Assembly: GCA_907163375.1 (NCBI GenBank)
Contig: CAJQUW010001831.1
Span: 36,318-100,317, forward strand
Source of the DNA: Prostheceraeus crozeri
Taxonomy: Eukaryota; Platyhelminthes; Polycladida; Euryleptidae
Direction of reading: 5' to 3'
DNA length: 64,000 nt
The position numbers and the translations under genes were made by a program. A model generated the notes under the pieces. The model did no database searches. It saw only the letters and a list, made by a program, of their open reading frames with translations, and had not been told where the DNA came from. Shown here in pieces: positions 45,219 through 56,225 of the stretch. Every line of letters begins with the position of its first letter. The first letter of the stretch is position 1.

Positions 45219-46880
45219 TTCATTAATGTTCCCAGTACTGTTTCATTAATGTTCCCAGTACTGTTTCATTAATGCTCACAGTACTGTTTCATTAATGTTC
45301 ACAGTTCTGTTTCATTAATGTTCCCAGTACTGTTTCATTAATGTTCACAGTTCTGTTTCATTAATGTTCACAGTTCTGTTTCATTAATGTTCCCAGTACT
45401 GCTTCATTAATGTTCCCAGTACTGTTTCATTAATGTTCACAGTTCTGTTTCATTAATGTTCCCAGTACTGTTTCATTAATGCTCACAGTTCTGTTTCATT
45501 AATGTTCCCAGTACTGTTTCATTAATGCTCACAGTACTGTTTCATTAATGCTCACAGTACTGTTTCATTAATGCTCACAGTACTGTTTCATTAATGTTCC
45601 CAGTACTGTTTCATTAATGCTCACAGTACTGTTTCATTAATGTTCCCAGTACTGTTTCATTAATGCTCACAGTACTGTTTCATTAATGTTCCCAGTACTG
45701 TTTCATTAATGTTCCCAGTACTGTTTCATTAATGCTCACAGTACTGTTTCATTAATGCTCACAGTACTGTTTCATTAATGTTCCCAGTACTGTTTCATTA
45801 ATGTTTCCAGCACTGTGGCATTAATGTTCCCAGTACTGTTTCATTAATGTTCCCAGTACTGTTTCATTAATACTCACAGTACTGTTTCATTAATGTTCAC
45901 AGTACTGTTTCATTAATGCTCACAGTACTGTTTCATTAATGTTCCCAGTACTGTTTCATTAATGCTCACAGTACTGTTTCATTAATGCTCACAATACTGT
46001 TTCATTAATGTTCCCAGTACTGTTTCATTAATGTTTCCAGCACTGTGTCATTAATGTTCCCAGTACTGTTTCATTAATGTTCCCAGTACTGTTTCATTAA
46101 TGCTCACAGTACTGTTTCATTAATGTTCACAGTACTGTTTCATTAATGTTCCCAGTACTGTTTCATTAATGCTCACAGTACTGTTTCATTAATGCTCACA
46201 GTACTGTTTCATTAATGTTCCCAGTACTGTTTCATTAATGTTTCCAGCACTGTGTCATTAATGTTCCCAGTACTGTTTCATTAATGTTCCCAGTACTGTT
46301 TCATTAATGCTCACAGTACTGTTTCATTAATGTTCCCAGTACTGTTTCATTAATGTTCCCAGTACTGTTTCATTAATGTTCCCAGTACTGTTTCATTAAT
46401 GCTCACAGTACTGTTTCATTAATGCTCACAGTACTGTTTCATTAATGTTCCCAGTACTGTTTCATTAATGTTTCCAGCACTGTGGCATTAATGTTCCCAG
46501 TACTGTTTCATTAATGTTCCCAGTACTGTTTCATTAATGCTCACAGTACTGTTTCATTAATGTTCACAGTACTGTTTCATTAATGTTCACAGTACTGTTT
46601 CATTAATGTTCCCAGTACTGTTTCATTAATACTCACAGTACTGTTTCATTAATGTTCACAGTTCTGTTTCATTAATGTTTCCAGCACTGTGTCATTAATG
46701 TTCCCAGTACTGTTTCATTAATGCTCCCAATACTGTTTCATTAATGTTCCCAGTACTGTTTCATTAATGCTCACAGTACTGTTTCATTAATGCTCACAGT
46801 ACTGTTTCATTAATGCTCACAGTACTGTTTCATTAATGCTCACAGTACTGTTTCATTAATGTTCCCAGTACTGTTTCATT
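45219..46880. repeat. 1.66-kb minisatellite, 23-bp unit, about 72 copies, 437-bp higher-order period
   Basis: The unit is GTACTGTTTCATTAATG followed by either TTCCCA or CTCACA. A rare variant containing ATGTTTCCAGCACTG occurs at 45801, 46031, 46238, 46468 and 46675: steps of 230, 207, 230 and 207 bp, exactly 10, 9, 10 and 9 units. This shows a 19-unit (437-bp) super-repeat with no indel drift. It is unlike the 8.5-12.9 kb array in sequence but has the same period. Confidence 0.98.
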
Positions 46881-47639
46881 TCTCCAAAAAATCCATTTGA
46901 TATTCGATATCAGATAGGATGAAAACCTACAACTGTTACATGTACATGTATGTGCATGTTCCTACATTAGCACGCACAATTGTAGTCACATACCCGCTTT
47001 AAGAATTTATTTCAGTTTATTGCAGAGGTGAAAAAATTGGGCCATTAATTCTCGGTATCCCAATTTGCATATTTTTGTTCAATTACTTTTGATTTTAGGG
47101 CGACCGGAAACTAAAATTTTTTTTCTAGTGATTATATTAAATGTTAGTATTATTTGCAATAGTGTTTTCTATTTATGATATTTTGTCACATTTCTGTGTG
47201 CCAATGACACATTACTTCAGCTATAACTAAGTGCACTATGCGGTGTGTAGGTCTGCATGTGAACTGCAGTAGGCCTACATGCATGTATGTGTTCAATGCA
47301 CGTTGCTATTTGTCAGCAGGTTTACAATTTAAAAGTAATTTTCAATTGATGTAAAAGTCTATTCCAATTAAGCCAGCTACAGAAAAACAGAAGAAAAGAC
47401 GTTTAACTGTTTTGTTATTGAGCTAGTAGAATCATGATTTGATATCTATAAGCAATACTTGAGCATACCATACTGTTACTTACATTTGATATGTTGTGAG
47501 AATCATCACTAACTGATTGCTTAAAGGCTTCTAGAGCAAATCTGACAGAGAATTCACTATCATCACCTTGCAAAATACAGGCAGCATTCAATCCATGAAT
47601 TCATGGTATGTTAGTAATTGTGATTTGACTTTTTAAAGT

Positions 47640-47945
47640 TATTTATTTTATCCAGACAAATTTATATAGCGCTGTACCCAAAAAGGCTCACAGCATTAAA
47701 ACGAACAATGAAGTCACAAATTACATAAAGTTATCATAAAATGGAAGAAAAAGTGTTAATGAGCAAACAGCTCTTCATGCGACGCTTGAAAGTTAACAAA
47801 CTGCTCGAATTATACTATAATCATAGGGATGTAGTACCACACTGAAGGTCCATAGAAAGAAAAAGCATGACCTCCCCTGGATATTGTTTTGACGAGAGAT
47901 ACCTTCAATAAGCAACGATCTTCAGATAATCGAAGAGAACGGGAA
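47640..47945. repeat. Dispersed repeat beginning TTTATATAGCGCTGTACCC
   Basis: ATTTATATAGCGCTG with CCCAAAAAGGCTCACAGC and, further on, CGACGCTTGAAAG and CCACACTGAAGGTCC matches the wording of a widespread repeat of aquatic animal genomes (TATATAGCGCTTT...AAAGGCTCAAAGCGC). It is recognised by eye from memory of that pattern. It abuts the LINE scrap at 47949. Confidence 0.45.
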
Positions 47946-47948
47946 GGA

Positions 47949-48140
47949 TTATTGATTAATGTACACAGGCGAATTCAAGTAATGTCCTTTATAGCACAAG
48001 CATCCAATCTTGAGTGTTGAGCCTTCATTTATCGGAAGCCAGTTCATCTGTCCAAGATCAGGAGTAATGTGCTCTCGACCGCGGATTCGAAAATCAAACG
48101 AGCGTTTGAATTTTGCAAATCCAATTGTAAATTCAGACAC
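47949..48140 (-). pseudogene. LINE (CR1/L2-like) reverse transcriptase fragment
   Basis: A 63-codon frame contains RGREHITPDLGQMNWLPINE followed by STLKIGCLCYKGHYLNSPVY. It fits ITPVLxxLHWLPVxxRIxFKI...YKALHxxAPxYL, the conserved segment after the palm in CR1/L2-like elements. It is strongly diverged and isolated. Confidence 0.7.
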
Positions 48141-48240
48141 GTGTTTTTAAGGTACTCAGTGTTCGATTAGATCTAAGGTATGAGTGGCTTCATATGTCAT
48201 GTTGTAAAGCAAAAAAGTACTTCGCATTGCGTATTAAGTA

Positions 48241-48268
48241 AATATATAAATATATATATATATATATC
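48241..48268. repeat. (AT)n microsatellite
   Basis: A run of TA dinucleotides interrupted by AA. Confidence 0.9.
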
Positions 48269-48559
48269 TTAAGCATTCAATTGATACAATAATCAAATAT
48301 TTAATGTATAAATGTGAATTGACGAAGTGCATAATTTCTACATCTACTTGACAGCTTTTATCAGCTGCTATAGAATTAATTGATTTCTGAAGACGAGTAA
48401 TCGCTATATCAATTAATTGCATGTTGCCACAATTAATATCAATTGATAGATGTGCCCAATTTAAATGCAATAAACTTTTGATAACATTTGATATTACTCG
48501 GCCACTGTCTAATCCGCAAGTGCGTGCATCAAATTCATTCATCAATTGCAATCTAATTA

Positions 48560-49235
48560 ATATTCGTAATGTTGCTGTGCACTAAATATTCAAAGTCAAG
48601 GTTCGTGTTCGTGTGAACGATCTGAAATCGCTAATTTGAATTATATGCGCATAAAATAAACTGCTTGTAAATTAATGTTGTTAATTAATCTAATTATGAA
48701 TACAAAACTGCAGCTACGCTACTGTACTACAATAGTAAAAGCATTATAACTGCTTACCGTTTTCCTTTCGTAATTCCTTGATCTTTCGCTTCAGTTCGTT
48801 TTCTTTTCACTCTGTATGCGGTTTGTCAGATTTCTTGTTACATTCTGGATCTTGGGTCAAATTTTTTGAAAAAATTGTAAGAAGTCATTAAACTTTTTTG
48901 TAGCAACTTCAAATTTTCTAGACTTTCCTCTGCTGTTTTTCGACAATGACGGGATTAGACGCGACTGTGCATGATATACTGATGAGACGACAACGACGAG
49001 GCGAAATGGTCACTATGAAATTCTGAATTACGTCCAGCGCATTGATGAAATGGTCCGTGTTTCCGCGTTGCATGTCGATTACCAAATAGAGACGATAGCA
49101 TTAAACTTCGAGGAAAGTCGATAAATGCGCATAGGAAGAAACTGACGGCTCACGGGTTGTCGTGACATGACGTCACTGCGGTGACACACAATTGGGAAGC
49201 ATGAATAATCCAAGGCAAGGATTCTAAATATAGAA
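48560..49235. other. Stretch with no recognised gene
   Basis: Unique-looking sequence between the AT microsatellite and the palindromic repeat cluster. No open frame of note. Confidence 0.35.
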
Positions 49236-49239
49236 TGGT

Positions 49240-49830
49240 ACATTAATGTTTCATTAATGAAACATTACATGAAACCATTGCAGTTTTCATTACTGAACCT
49301 TACATTAATGTTTCATTAGATGAATCATTACATGAAATGATGGCAATTTTCATTAATGAACTTTACATTAATGTTTCATTAGATGAAACATTATATGAAA
49401 CCATTGCAGTTTTCATTACTGAACCTTACATTAATGTTTCATTAGATGAACCATTACATGAAATGATAGCAATTTTCATTAATGAAACATTATATGAAAC
49501 CATTGCAGTTTTCATTACTGAGCTTTACATTAATGTTTCATTAGATGAAACATTATATGAAACCATTGCAGTTTTCATTACTGAACTTTACATAAATGTT
49601 TCATTAATGGAACATTACATGAAACAATTGCAGTTTTCATTACTGAACCTTACATTAATGTTTCATTATTGGAACATTACATGAAACAATTGCAGTTTTC
49701 ATTAATGAACCTTACATTAATGTTTCATTAGATGAACCATTAGTATTTTCATTAATGCTTTATCATGAAATGCTGAAATTTCATTAGTCATTAATGAAAC
49801 ATTACATGTTCATTAGATGAAACATTAATG
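49240..49830. repeat. Palindrome-rich tandem cluster, about 63-bp period
   Basis: Units read TTACATTAATGTTTCATTAG, ATGAAACATTATATGAAACC and ATTGCAGTTTTCATTACTGA in order, repeated about eight times with losses and substitutions. The first unit contains a perfect 24-bp palindrome at 49244-49267 centred on CATTAATG. Because 63 is divisible by three, a 115-codon plus frame (49337-49684) runs through it. I regard that frame as a by-product. Confidence 0.85.
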
Positions 49831-49997
49831 AATTGCAAATTATTTTCGTACGATTCAAATGTTACGTTTCCCACATGTAAACTCATCCTGTCATTAAATT
49901 CATCCCATCGCACATCTTGCATTTTTGCGATCCACACATGTAAACAAACCATGTACATCAAGGCTGCACACGCGCGCGACACAAACACACGTCCTCC

Positions 49998-50129
49998 CAG
50001 GGATCGCAATTTTCCGGTTTTTCCTTTTTTTTGCGAAATTAATCTAATGTAAATATTTCAAATTTATGCATTCAACCCCTGGTTTTTCCCGATTTTCCGG
50101 TTTTTTTCTTGGGTGAATTGCAATCCCCG
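49998..50129. mobile_element. 132-bp hAT-like MITE
   Basis: The left end CAGGGATCGCAATT and right end AATTGCAATCCCCG are inverted repeats matching at 12 of 14 bases. Inside, TTTTCCGGTTTTTCC and CCCGATTTTCCGG lie subterminally. Flanking octamers CGTCCTCC (49990-49997) and CGTCCTAC (50130-50137) match at seven of eight, as expected for an 8-bp target-site duplication. Confidence 0.8.
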
Positions 50130-50139
50130 CGTCCTACCT

Positions 50140-51817
50140 AGCACACAGACATTGTAACAAGATCATTAACTCAATCCCCCAACAGTCCCCAAATCGCGCA
50201 CCAACAAATCACCCATCTTAAAAGAATATACAATATTAACCCCACTGTCCAGTCTCCTCTTTGTCCCCTCTGTAAGTCACAGCCACACAATACAAAGCAT
50301 CTCTTCTTTTGCACACATCTCTCACACCGTGGAACCTCTGGGGTTCACCCGTTAGGTGTGCGGAACTCATCCGCCGCTGGTAGCAGGCGATTGGCCCGCC
50401 CGACAATTGATGGACACAACTTAGTTGTGTCTCAACAAACAAAGTCCTTTCACAAATCATTTTCTGGATATGAGATGCTCCAACTCATACGCATGATTTC
50501 TCTGTTTTTTTGACGGAGTTCCAGCGGGGTCTTCTGGTGGGTGTTGAAGTGTTTCTTCATTTCAACAACACCGGTCCTCTCTTATACTTAATTCTCACTG
50601 GTCCCCGTTGGATCAGTTACATGACTTTAAATTGTAGGAGTAGAATTGAAGGACAACCATCCTGTCAGTCTCACCTGCTGCGGTATTACCTGTTGCCGTT
50701 GATGGTTCTCCTGCATTTTCTCTCTCTGTTAAGCTCTACCACAGAGATAAATTGCCTTGTTTGCGTGTTTGGGTCCACAGATGACATTTGTCAGCATTGA
50801 TGGTCACGGTTAACTAGTCATGATGGGCAAAAAGATCAATTTTCCATTGAAGGAGAGCCTGAATTCTGACGAGCCGGAGGATTGACTCCACATCAAACGT
50901 ACACTATTAGTAAATTCAGATTGTGAAGAGTCGCACGTTGTGAATAATATTTCCATTTGATGAATTTATCACTGAGTTAAATTGAGTTAAAGATACGTAC
51001 TTTTCACTTGACATGCACGTCTGTAATCAGACTGTTGAGGCTCGTGTGTACGCTGATGAGAGCTACTTCTCCTCAGGCTTGTGAACATGGTTTCATGCAT
51101 TCGATGGGGGAAGGAATCCTGGTCGCAGTTACTGCGCACATGTACAGATTCCAGGCTGACCTCAGTTAAAACATGTCCATCGCCTCTCCGAGCATGCCTT
51201 AAACATGCTACGAACATGCATATATTCTGACTGATAAGACACACCTGCGAGAATTATTGAGAGAAATCAAATCCTTAATGAATCAAACCTTTCATCATTC
51301 ACTTATCATCGCATTATCGAAATGCCTGTGAACTCCCCGGAGGTCAGGTCACTCCACTGTTTTGCCTCAGTTGAAAAGGCTTTCATGACCTTCATGAACC
51401 TGCCCTATTTTCCTCCTTTATTCTCGCTGACAGGGCACATCAATGAGATGAGTGAGAGAAATCAAAGCCTCTTATGATTTTTGGTCTTCACACTTCTCCA
51501 TGAGCGGTAGTCGCATTCATAGGAGAGACGCGCACGCCGCCAAACGGAACGTTAAAGGAAGAAAAGCCATTAGTTCTGTGATGCCAAAACAAAGATGGTG
51601 TGCTTCAAAGACAGGACAAGAATGATGACCTGAGATGAAAGAGTTTGACGTTCATTGTCGTTAAGATTTCTCCTCACTTCGGCTGGAAAATGACAGAATC
51701 TCGCATCAGGAATGAGGAAAAGAGAAATCTCTGTCATGATTCAACCGGACTTTTCAAGTACGAGAAAAACAATGAAAAACTCTGTGATGAGACTACTCAT
51801 AATTTGAATAATTGTTC
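50140..51817. other. Intronic stretch with no recognised gene
   Basis: Short frames only (up to 96 codons at 50510-50800), with no motif known to me and no clear repeat structure. Confidence 0.4.
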
Positions 51818-51880
51818 GCATCAAGCAGCGAGCATAAATGTAGCAATAGAAAGAGAAGCTGGATTTTCTCTAATGGAACC
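51818..51880 (+). repeat. 63-bp duplicated block, copy 1
   Basis: It shares GCATCxAGCAGCGAGCAyA, AATGTAGCAATA and AGAGAAGCTGG with 52410-52472 in the same orientation. In the open frame it reads AASINVAIEREAGFSLMEP. It ends just before the inverted MITE copy at 51897. Confidence 0.75.
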
Positions 51881-51896
51881 ATGAAATTAGCAATAC

Positions 51897-52005
51897 CATA
51901 GAAATTAACAATACCGTAGAAAGTGCTAGAAAGGAAATTGCATGAAAATTATAGCACACGCCGGGGGAACTTAGTTGGGGCAAAAAGCAAATTGTGCGAT
52001 CTGGT
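51897..52005 (-). mobile_element. MITE family M1, partial copy
   Basis: It starts with the family end CATAGAAATT and runs through GCTAGAAAGGAAATT and CCGGGGGAACTTAGTTGGGG to GGCA, the reverse complement of the right half of copies 1 and 2. The left half is missing. Confidence 0.75.
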
Positions 52006-52409
52006 TTCCATGTTTTCTGATTGGCATTCATATTTATCAGGCTAATTTGTGATCTGGATTGTTGCTCCTTGTCCTAACATCATGCACACGAAAGAAATGA
52101 TAAAATTATAAAATACTGCGGCGACAGGATGACAAAGAAGGAAATCTTTCAAAACGTTCCGTACGTTCATCATTTTGAAATATCACTCCTATAATCTATC
52201 AAGAGTATAATCTGACACATATGCAACCTGTAATGTCGATTTACAGAACATGCATTACTCCAGCTTGAAATCAGAGGCCAATAAATCTTCGAGTATTCAT
52301 TTTCCTTTAAAGGGCTCCCCTGTTCATTATATTTGAACAATTTTCAAAATCTTCGCATGCTTTCGAATATCAGCTTCCAAAATATCATCACACTGTATCA
52401 CGTAAGTCG

Positions 52410-52472
52410 GCATCTAGCAGCGAGCACAAATGTAGCAATATTCAGAGAAGCTGGGTTTTGTCTATTGGAGCC
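52410..52472 (+). repeat. 63-bp duplicated block, copy 2
   Basis: Same block as 51818-51880. The frame reads AASTNVAIFREAGFCLLEP and continues open to 52575. Most differences are synonymous or conservative, but the sample is too small to claim selection. Confidence 0.75.
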
Positions 52473-52833
52473 TTTGGAGTTTCGGAGGGCTTCATTCGAA
52501 GATGGTTTACTCTACCCGTGCGTCTTCAGTGGACAATCCGCCCAATTCCAGCAAGTTATACATTCAATTCTCTAATAAGCTTGCACGCAATTGGAGTCAA
52601 AGCAACTATTCACCTAATGTTGGATGTTATTCAATAATGCAATCGCTACATTAGAAAACTTAGCAACAGTAAACTACGCAGTTATGTTTTAATATACATA
52701 TATATATTAAAGAAACGTAGCTATGGTTACATCTTGCATTCTGCAGACCAGCGTGTCTTACATGTACGTGCGTGATTTTGAAATGTCGTAAATCTACTTG
52801 CGGAATCGATACTACTATCGCAAGCACATTGAT

Positions 52834-53038
52834 CTTGTAAAGAAAGACTTTGATATAATTTTTTGAAATTAATGAATAATATAATAATTAAGTCTTTCAA
52901 CGCACAAAAATCATTGAGAAATTGTATCATAATACGTATATTTCGCCGATCTGGCCTTATCTATTGAGACAGAAAGAAATCCTAAGTATTTTATTTGGAA
53001 ATCAGATGCTGAATCATTTGAAATCTCTATGCAAAATC
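52834..53038 (+). repeat. About 205-bp direct repeat, copy 1
   Basis: It runs from TGTAAAGAAAGACTTTGATA to AAATCTCTATGCAAAATC, matching 53368-53574 with small indels. Shared internal words are ATTTCGCCGATCTG and AGAAAGAAATCCTAAGTA. Confidence 0.85.
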
Positions 53039-53367
53039 ACAAGCTATTAATGTTATTATCGATTTCTAGCGAATATCCACTTATACCACAGTTCATTGAT
53101 TGTCGTAGCTCCATAGTTCATTATTTGATAGTCCCATGGCTAGCTCACAATCCATTGTCATGCTATCTCTCTCTAGTTTTCAGTCTTGTTTCTGTTGACA
53201 TGTTTAGTTGGTTCCACTCCGTTTTTTTATTGATGACGATCCTTTTCTGACTGTTTTTCATGTTGACTGATTCCGTTATTTGAATTGTTCAGCTTTGCTT
53301 AATTTCGCGTTTCATTACCTCTATGACCTCACCGGCTTTTGACAATTTTTAGTCATTTCTATTGAAA

Positions 53368-53574
53368 CCTGTAAAGAAAGACTTTGATATAATTTTTTTT
53401 TTGAAATTAATGAAATAATAATATTTTTCAGTCTTTCGACGCAAAAAAAAATTAATTGATAAATTGTATCAAAATATATTTCGCCGATCTGACCTTTTCA
53501 ATTAGAAAGAAATCCTAAGTAACTTTTATTTGGAAATCAAAATGAAAGCTAAATAATTTAAAATCTCTAAAATC
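53368..53574 (+). repeat. About 205-bp direct repeat, copy 2
   Basis: Diverged copy of 52834-53038, 534 bp downstream in the same orientation. Either a local segmental duplication or two insertions of one dispersed repeat. Confidence 0.85.
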
Positions 53575-53579
53575 GAGTT

Positions 53580-54408
53580 AGTTTTTATGATTAAATTATA
53601 AATTGTGTAATCTAACAGCAAGAAACGAGCATTCATTTGCATTCATAATTCTGAGTATGAAATTGAAGTCAATTTTCTCAAACCAATATATTTCAACGAC
53701 TGATCGTCGTTGTGATCAGGGAATATATCACAAAAAGAGACATTAACTATTCAAGAACATGGGCTCAAAATTTGAAAATGTGAAGAATAGAAAATAGATA
53801 CTTGTAGTACTAGTCTGTGGCGAATTCATAGTAATACGATTGTACATGAAAAGCATGTGAATGATTCTGCAAATAAAAAGATACTGTGTCGGATTTACCG
53901 CCGATCATGAGACCGGTAGCACCAGGTTACATTATACCGATCGCAATATTTTTTGCAATAGCTGAGCTTGATAGTGGTCAGCGAAGCTGATTGAAGCGCT
54001 CGTAAAAATTATAAAGACACTAGTTCCTGACATCCGGAATTTTGCGCCATTAATTCTTTCATTAAATGCCACGTCAAGTACCTCTTTTCATGTGGCCTGA
54101 TGACGGCGACGGTTAGTCGTGGAAATACATTAGCTTGAAAAACAAATGGTTTCAAAATTGACAATAACAATACCATTACGTATTTTTCCTAGTTAAAAAA
54201 TGTGTAATCTTAGTTTAATTTGTGTGTCTCAACGACGTAATGACGTAATAAAAGTGCGATAAGATTCCCCTCATTTTGTATTTGGACTTTTTCAAGCATG
54301 ATCGCATCAGCTGGCAGAGTTTTGTGATATCAGGGCTATTAAATCAGGGAACTAACGAAGCCTTGTTCATGGATTGCTGACTACAGTAGATGACCTTACT
54401 GTATAGAA
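53580..54408. other. Intronic stretch with no recognised gene
   Basis: AT-rich with no motif noticed. Confidence 0.35.
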
Positions 54409-54575
54409 GTCTCCGTGGAGCGGTGGTTAGGTGCGTGGGTGCATGATGGAACCCCGAAAATGCCATCTTTAGTCAACAGGAAGGGGGGTTGTCAAGCAGG
54501 AATCAGGATTTTACGCACCAGATAGTCTAAATACTCTGTCAGCGCCGTCGTGTAATGGAGCCGTGCCGTTATAGT
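54409..54575 (+). mobile_element. tRNA-derived SINE, family C
   Basis: It starts GTCTCCGTGGAGCGGTGG with TTAGGTGC, the same head as the minus-strand copy at 37505-37675. It later has GTCAGCGCCGTCGTGTAATGG. The B box is eroded (GGAACCCCG), so this copy is probably transcriptionally dead. Confidence 0.65.
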
Positions 54576-54579
54576 ACTT

Positions 54580-55970
54580 GTTCTGGCCATTTCAAAGGAT
54601 CAATGTGTTCCGTCTACCCCCTCATACATATCAGTGCATCCATAGATCGTTTCGTGATGTGAGCGATTCGTCTGAAGTGACAAGTATATAATTTTCAGCA
54701 AGTCCTTTTCTCAGGTTTGCAGAAAAAGCTTTGAATGAATGTAGGAAGAGGGTACTCACGGTCTTGGCAAATCTTAGAAAGTTGGCTATGAGTGATGGTG
54801 ATGATTTTGTCAGCATCAATGATGATGCGAAATAAAGCTGCTCCTCCTGCTCAAAGCTGTGATTACTTGCAATTTATTCGTGTCTTAAGGGGGTCGGTCC
54901 CTGTCGCATTGCTGCTGTGGTTGTAAAACTAATCCTCTACACATTCACTTCTGTGAATATCTTGTACATAGCTTGAGGGTAAGTGCAAATGAGTGTGACC
55001 TGGTTGGTTTCACAACGCCATTCAAAAAAGAAATCCTTCATCTTCCTACAGCATTATCTTTCCACTACACATACCGGGGCGGGGGCGGTGAGAAGTAATA
55101 CCGGACGGCTTAAAACTACAGAGTTCCATGTGTTTGGTATGAGATAATCAGAGATATATAAAACGCAAGTAATTCTGTTAGCATTTTCGGAGGTGAAAGC
55201 AATCATCTGATGATGTGCCTCGTTTCGATTCGATGTGTAAGATTCAGGCTTTAAAATTCGTATTTCGACATTTGTACTAGAAATCCCGATATGATTTTCA
55301 GAGAGAACTCAAAGTGAATTGTTGATTTATGTGATATAATTACAACATGATGGCGAAGCTTACAGCTCATGTTTAAATATCGAAAAATCTCAATGATAGT
55401 ATACATCGTTAATTCTCATTTAAATGGCAAGTACTTGATCAGAACTAAGATTTAAAAGAATCGTTTTCAGTTGAAGGCGACTTGCATTTCTATAATACCA
55501 GGCAAGTTTTTTTCATAGAATAAATCTGTTCATTCTACAAAAACGTGCAGTGCTCCATGTCTGATGAAGATTAGAGATAATTCCATGAGAAAAGTGAAAG
55601 CGTCACCTGTGATAAAGTAAGAAAGCATGTTTTCACAACCATATTGAATCTTTCTCATAGAATTGTTGCAATCGTCTCTCTTAAAGTATCAGATGAATTG
55701 TAGCCTCGTATGTGAAATATTTGATCAGATAAAAATATTACAGAAATCATTGCCTCTGAAGTCTTTACGACGGTCTTTTGGTCATACAACGGTTCGACAG
55801 ACAACAGACGTATTGTTCTCGACAATACACTCCACTGACTGTTCAGAAAACTTGTGAGCGTGAGTTTCATTGTGGAATTTACCTGAAAACTGCATGCGTC
55901 ATTTTCGACATATTTCATTATATTGCCAATATAAGATAGAATGTGTCCAAACAAGGCATAGGCATGCATA
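54580..55970. other. Intronic stretch with no recognised gene
   Basis: It has a 133-codon minus frame (55655-56056) partly inside the next MITE and without known domains. Otherwise AT-rich. Confidence 0.4.
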
Positions 55971-56225
55971 GAAGGAGATAGCAAGAAAATTTCTGGAATG
56001 GAAATACAGCTTCCTGTAATACACAATATTGGCACAAAAATCGCACGCATCATCACATAGAAACATGTATCAACAACTGTATGATTGGGTTAGAATCAGT
56101 CATATGTGTAATTCTAAGCTTTTCATTGGTGGTTCATGCCCCAACTTAGTTCCCCCGGATGTGGCGCGACCTTGAGTCAATTTCCATTTTAGTCAACTTC
56201 AGATAAACAATCTATTTCTATGTAG
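55971..56225 (+). mobile_element. MITE family M1, copy 2
   Basis: It matches copy 1 (43127-43382) along its length, including GGGTTAGAATCAGTCATATG, CTAAGCTTTTCATTGGTG and CCCCAACTTAGTTCCCCCGG. The inner inverted pair (55993 and 56192) also encloses 200 bp. The ends have decayed slightly (TCTGGAATGG, CCATTTTAG). Confidence 0.8.

Larger units (their letters stand above)
45023..49851. mobile_element. Possible 4.8-kb foldback-type element enclosing a minisatellite
   Basis: GTACGAAAAT (45023-45032) and its reverse complement ATTTTCGTAC (49842-49851) bound a region whose two outer zones (45040-45200 and 49240-49830) are both built from CATTAATGTTTCATTA / TAATGAAACATTAATG words in mixed orientation. 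The second 23-bp array lies just inside the left zone. A dispersed repeat and a LINE scrap lie in the middle. The short boundary repeat and the lack of a clear target-site duplication keep this tentative. Confidence 0.4.

Noticed and set aside
45219-46880. CRISPR or spacer-like array for the second tandem repeat
   Set aside because: Uninterrupted 23-bp units varying only at a few positions; no spacers.
49337-49684. 115-codon repeat protein
   Set aside because: The frame runs through 63-bp palindromic repeat units divisible by three and shows no coding signal of its own.
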